From Trochalopteron elliotii (lineage: Eukaryota > Chordata > Aves > Passeriformes > Leiothrichidae): a stretch of DNA of 64,000 bases. Position 1 is the first letter of the stretch. Every line of letters starts with the position of its first letter. Shown piece after piece: positions 59,701 through 64,000 of the stretch. The notes under the pieces were generated by a model that saw only the letters and a list, made by a program, of their open reading frames with translations, ran no database searches and was not told where the DNA came from. Position numbers and translations under genes: made by a program. Location of the stretch: contig JANPWX010000073.1 in assembly GCA_024734555.1 (NCBI GenBank), positions 1,550,465 through 1,614,464 on the forward strand, read 5' to 3'.

Positions 59701-60639
59701 CTCAGATTGGATCACGTGCAACCCATCAACCACCCCAACCCCACGGAGCTGCTGCTGCTGTTTGTATAGAGATGTTGTTCCACCACCACAGGGGCCTGAG
59801 GGCTCTGAGACATCTCATTGCCACTTGAGGACACAGACACTGGTGTTTTGGCAGCTACATACAGTAGTGAGTAAGAAAACACAGGCAAGTGTCAGTGTGG
59901 TGGCTGAGAGTTCATCCTGGGGCTAATGCTTTGCCCAAAAGATCAGGAATAGGATTTTGTTGACATTTCTACATCTTCCACTCAGTTGAAGTACAGAAAG
60001 GTGAACTTGCATGTATTTGGGATGACACCATTACATGCATGGAATTAGGATCTGTTTTCCCATTTATCTCCAACTGGCACTCTGCAGTTCAAGTTGTGTG
60101 TTGTCTTTAATGATTCTCAGCTCCACATTTCTGAGCTCTCACCTGAGTGTACCTTGGAGGATATACTCAACCCTGACTTGCAATCAAGACAAACTTCAGA
60201 ATCGTAGAAAGTTTGGCCCACAACTCCAAATGTGGCACTGACTACACAAAAAGCTGTGTTCAGGATGCACCTCTGAGTGTCTCTTCCCAGTAAGTGACCA
60301 TGGGCATAGCAAGTTGTTCTAAGGCTTTCAGTGGCTGTTATTCCTTTGTACCTGGCATCAGCCAAGTCATGCTGTAGCTGTGGGTTGGAGGGCTCCTTCA
60401 CAGGCCATATATCAGAGGAAAAAGAGGGAGAGAGATCAGCATCTAGCATTTTATGATGTGCTTCATTCTTGTCTCCTGTCATTCCTGCTTTCTCCTCTTG
60501 CCTGTTTTTTGCTTTCCCTTTCATAGCTCTAATATCTGTTTGTTAAAATAATAATTTTTTTCTCTGCATGAGCTTCTGTCATTAGATGAAAGGTCATGGA
60601 TATAATGTGAATCTGGAACGATAAACACAGTGCAAAATG
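56789..60639. other. Unique non-coding sequence, no gene seen
   Basis: AT-leaning sequence without recognisable repeats. AT-rich at 59040-59120. The 100-codon plus frame at 59624-59926 and the 135-codon minus frame at 60117-60524 have no known domain. Confidence 0.5.
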
Positions 60640-60810
60640 GATTGAAATATACACAGCAAAGGGTTACCAATTAAAAAACATTTTGCCAAGCTTGCACTGA
60701 ACAGACAGCCATGCAGCTTCTGATTTCTCTTTGCTTATAATTAGCTGCCATTGAAACTTAATTACTTTCAGGACTGAAAGAAGTGAAAATTAAAATTTTT
60801 TAAAAAAGGA
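60640..60810. promoter_or_regulatory. Possible conserved AT-rich element
   Basis: CCAATTAAAAAAC near 60668, TATAATTAGCTGCCATTG around 60737-60754 and CTTAATTACTTTC around 60758-60770 give three homeodomain-type cores in about 100 bp. CpG is absent, so this call is weaker than those with retained CpG. Confidence 0.27.
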
Positions 60811-61949
60811 ACTAATCTTTTACTGGAAAGGTTTCTGTGTAACATCCATTCCATGGACACAGAAGTCCAAATCAACTTCATCATATCTGGAAATTAGAGA
60901 TGGAAAAGGGATGTGTGAGTAAATCTGTTATCTTGGATGTGTTCTTGAGTTACTTTGAAAGCTCTGCCTCTGAAGTCTATATTCCAAAGGTATATGGATA
61001 TTCCTTTCCTGCTGAGGTTCCTGATGTGCCAGTATGATGTGGAGGATAGGTACTGCAGAAAGCCAGGAGATCTGCTCCCCATTCAAGAATATCTCCTCAG
61101 GTCCCATTCCAGCAGACCATTCCCACATGGTTCAGAGATCTTTCCTTCAGGGACTTCCCTTATCTGTCCTGAGTGCCTTAAATGATGGTGGTCTTAATGA
61201 CTTCTCTTCTCCTATGCAGCCAGCTGAATTTTAAAATTATTTGGGACTAGGTTTCGTGAATTAATTCTTTTCACCTTTTTAGGCTTGTTCATGAAAGAGA
61301 TGTGAGTTGTTACAGTGCAAGAGTGATACATTTACATATAAGGGCTTTCCACCATCATGCATTTTGCTGTGATTTCTGCTACAGTTAGAGAACACATCAG
61401 TTACAAATGTATTGTTTTGGGATGTTGGACGTTTCTGTATGCAAGTGGCAGTATAGTTAACTCTTCTGAAATTCAATCCTCTTGTGCTCTAACAATATGA
61501 ATAAGCTGCAATTCCTGTGGGGGGTGGGGGAAACCATCAAAGAGCTAAGGGCTGGGATTTCTAGTGCTGGTTTTTATTGATGCCCCCATTTTTAGAGCCC
61601 CACACTTGAAAGTCAAGAAAGCAATGTTTCCTCTTGGCAGTCCTTGCCGTGCTTTCTATGGATAAAGCTTTCAGTGTGTTTTCAAGTTGGGCATCTGGAA
61701 AAGCACACGTGCTTTCAAGTTTTCAAGAGTTGAATCAGTCTCCATAAGGGACTGTGTGCATCTCCTCTGAGATAAGCGGCAAGAATCTTGGAGAGGGAGA
61801 AGTGCCTTCTCTATACAGGCAGTAAATTAAACTTGCAATGCAAAGGAGGCAGGCATAAGTCTCTCATTCCTCATATTCACCCATGATCCATGAATCAAGC
61901 AAATAGATATTTTCATCTGTCACATGATTATTAATTATATCAGTAGACT
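60811..61949. other. Unique non-coding sequence
   Basis: No gene seen. A G-rich run, GTGGGGGGTGGGGG, lies at about 61518-61531. Frames at 60894-61185 overlap on both strands and look random. Confidence 0.5.
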
Positions 61950-62135
61950 ATCCTCCACTGCGGGTGAAGTCTTTGTATATTTAAGAGAACATGACAGGTT
62001 GTGTTAATTCCAGGTAAAACCCATGTTCCCACTCCTTCAGCTTGAGGAATAACCTTCAAAATGCGAACGAGTTTTCTGCTTCAAAAAGCGCAAGATATTA
62101 ATGGTGATTTTTGAGATAAAGGGAAGCCCTTTTGC
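61950..62135. promoter_or_regulatory. Candidate conserved non-coding element
   Basis: The segment includes CACTGCGGGTGAAG, TTAATTCCAGG, AATGCGAACGAG and AAAAAGCGCAAGATATTAATGG. Retained CpGs sit among AT-rich words, unlike its CpG-poor flanks. CCAG-GTAAAA near 62010-62019 is a weak acceptor/donor juxtaposition within it. Confidence 0.3.
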
Positions 62136-64000
62136 ATCTAACTGGTATATGAGGCCTGTTTCTACAGCATTACATTTAAGATTTCCTTTCTGCTTTTGGC
62201 AGCATAGTATGGAAATTCTTATAACAAAGAAGAGTTGAGTCAGATTTTTTAAGTAGAAAATGGGGAAATGCTTTAACAGGGCAGAGGAACAATAGAAGAA
62301 AACTTGGGAAAAATTCAATAGGCTTGTTATATAAGTGAACAACCCAACTGTTGTGAACTGTTGCCACAACTCAAAGCTGAAACCAAGACCTACAATGCAG
62401 ACTTGTGGGTAATACTTGTTCAGTGAGAGGGATATATGTAATGGGTTTAGGGAAGCAGTTGCTCCATATGAGAAATAGACACTGGTAGCTTGTGATATTT
62501 TTGTCTGCGTAAAGAAGCGGGGTTTGTAGTCTTAGCAACTAGCTACTGGGTTTTTTTCTTGGCATGGCTTTTCAGGAGAAGAATGTGCAAGTATCTGGAC
62601 CACCTATCCATCCTCTTGACCTCTGCTGCCAGTGTTATTAACTACTGATGTAGTGTAGTGACATACAGGGTCATTCTCCCTGGTTACAGTTCTGGCACAA
62701 CTTCTACAAAGTTTTAGACGGGTCCATTAGACTTCCTTGTAGGCTGCTTCCAGCTTTTTTCTAGACTGAGAGCTAAGTGAGATATCCCTCATTCTTCCCA
62801 ACAATAGAAAAAGGGCGGCCTGCCATTTGAGGAGCCAGGCTCTCTTTGAGCTAGAGAAAGATGGACATTCCTATGCCAGATGAGTAGGGTTCTTGGGGAA
62901 GGTGGCTGGGGGAAGCTTTTGGAGGGCCAGGAGGGAAGTACAGCAATTTCATTTCACTTGGAGTCACCATGGCAGCAAATTACTTCTCCTTCCTTCCTCC
63001 ACCTTGTTTAAAAAGAAAATGGGGACTAACAATGGCAAGCACGGCCTTCAGCTAGAGTGAGCAGTAGAAACTCATTTACAGCTGAAAAATATATAGAAAA
63101 GAAGTCAGGAAACCATTGAATGATTTGTAAAAGGAGCATGGTTTTCTTGTTTGCTGCTCCATTCACTGTCTTCTCTGTTAATCTCTGAAAAGAGAGACAG
63201 GCCATTTTCTCAGCCAAGAACAATTTACCTGTGTGCTGGCACACAGTTAAGAGCAATTTAGAAAACAACAAAAAAAATCACATTCCAAATTAACATTTAG
63301 CTGGTGACATTAAGGGAATTCTTTTTTTCTCCTTTTCCCTCCCATTCAGAAGTTGAAAAGCAGGATCCTTCCTGCTCCCTAAATGGATCAGAGGAGCATG
63401 CTGCATACAGAGGTGGGGTGTGAGGTGCCCTGAAGGAATGAAAAAGCTGAACCCTGCAAGGCATTTATGGGTGCTGAGTCCCATGGGTGCATATTTGGGA
63501 CACATTTCCAGCTCAGAGAATCTGGCCCTCTGGGCATGTTGCCACCTCAGGTATCCCGGTACAGGTGTTTCTGTGGGGAGATGCAGCTGCACAGAGGAAA
63601 AGTGCAGGGTGTGTTTGAACTCACTTCTGACATCTTGATCATTGTGTATTTCCATTCAGGTGCAGGCATTACTATGAAACACTGAAAAGCCCCCATACTG
63701 GAGTGTATCCACCAGTGCTGGTATTGTGACTCTGATGTTGCAGCATCTTTTCACATCCTTGTAGTATAGATATTACTAAGAAATTAATGCTACTAAGCCT
63801 AGGCCTTATCCTTTTTAAGCCATGAGTTTTTGCCAGCAGGTTTGTTAGCTGTTTTAGGGAGAAGGAGGCTTATAACCAGAATTACTCCTCAATATGAAGC
63901 AACAGTCTTGGATCAGTGGATAAGAAACCTGTCCCTCCCCTCCCATCCACCTCCTTTCCCCCCATAAGTATAGAAGTGGCCAAGGAATCATGTGAGCACA
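62136..64000. other. Unique non-coding sequence to the window end
   Basis: No gene or repeat recognised. The 121-codon minus frame at 63290-63655 overlaps two plus frames and has no known domain. The last 150 bases are pyrimidine-rich. Confidence 0.5.

Overview
This 64 kb window looks like vertebrate, non-coding nuclear DNA. It is probably from a bird, and plausibly a passerine or another neoavian. The base composition is moderately AT-rich and CpG-poor. Only a few percent is recognisable repeat. The repeats are those typical of birds: CR1 LINE fragments, one solo long terminal repeat (LTR) of an ERVL-like endogenous retrovirus plus a scrap of the same LTR type, and much older CR1/L3-like and MIR-like relics. 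I saw no Alu, L1 or bacterial-type gene. Family and lineage calls rest on remembered consensus motifs, not on a search.

No convincing protein-coding exon, tRNA, rRNA, snRNA or CRISPR array was found. Open frames reach at most 174 codons, are matched by equally long frames on the other strand, and show no family resemblance. The exceptions are decayed CR1 pieces at 54.3-55.4 kb. The window therefore reads as a long intron or a gene desert.

Layout. 0-7 kb: unique sequence with three CpG-retaining, motif-rich islands (3.66, 4.09 and 6.49 kb) that look like conserved non-coding elements. 7-12 kb: an LTR scrap (7.3 kb), a purine-rich tract, a short CpG-dense patch with promoter-like signals (8.86 kb), an ancient CR1/L3 relic (9.5 kb) and a diverged direct repeat (10.7 and 11.3 kb). 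12-26 kb: mostly featureless, with a MIR-like relic (14.9 kb), a second CpG-dense patch (17.3 kb), a T/G-rich tract (19.0 kb) and a CR1 fragment (20.3 kb). 26-37 kb: candidate regulatory islands at 26.8, 34.6 and 35.9 kb, the last with a palindromic pair of POU octamer sites. 37.3-38.1 kb: a CR1 split by the solo LTR. 38-54 kb: mostly unique, with a homeodomain-rich island at 45.3 kb and another candidate at 51.6 kb. 54.3-55.4 kb: a CR1 copy carrying 5' (ORF1) and 3' sequence but lacking nearly all of ORF2. 55.86-55.94 kb: a near-textbook recursive splice site followed by a second donor 49 nt downstream. 56-64 kb: unique AT-rich sequence with candidate islands at 60.6 and 61.95 kb.

No gene pathway can be reconstructed. 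If the window is intronic, the splice signals at 55.9 kb predict a long host intron on the + strand, and the islands would be candidate enhancers of that gene or of a developmental neighbour.
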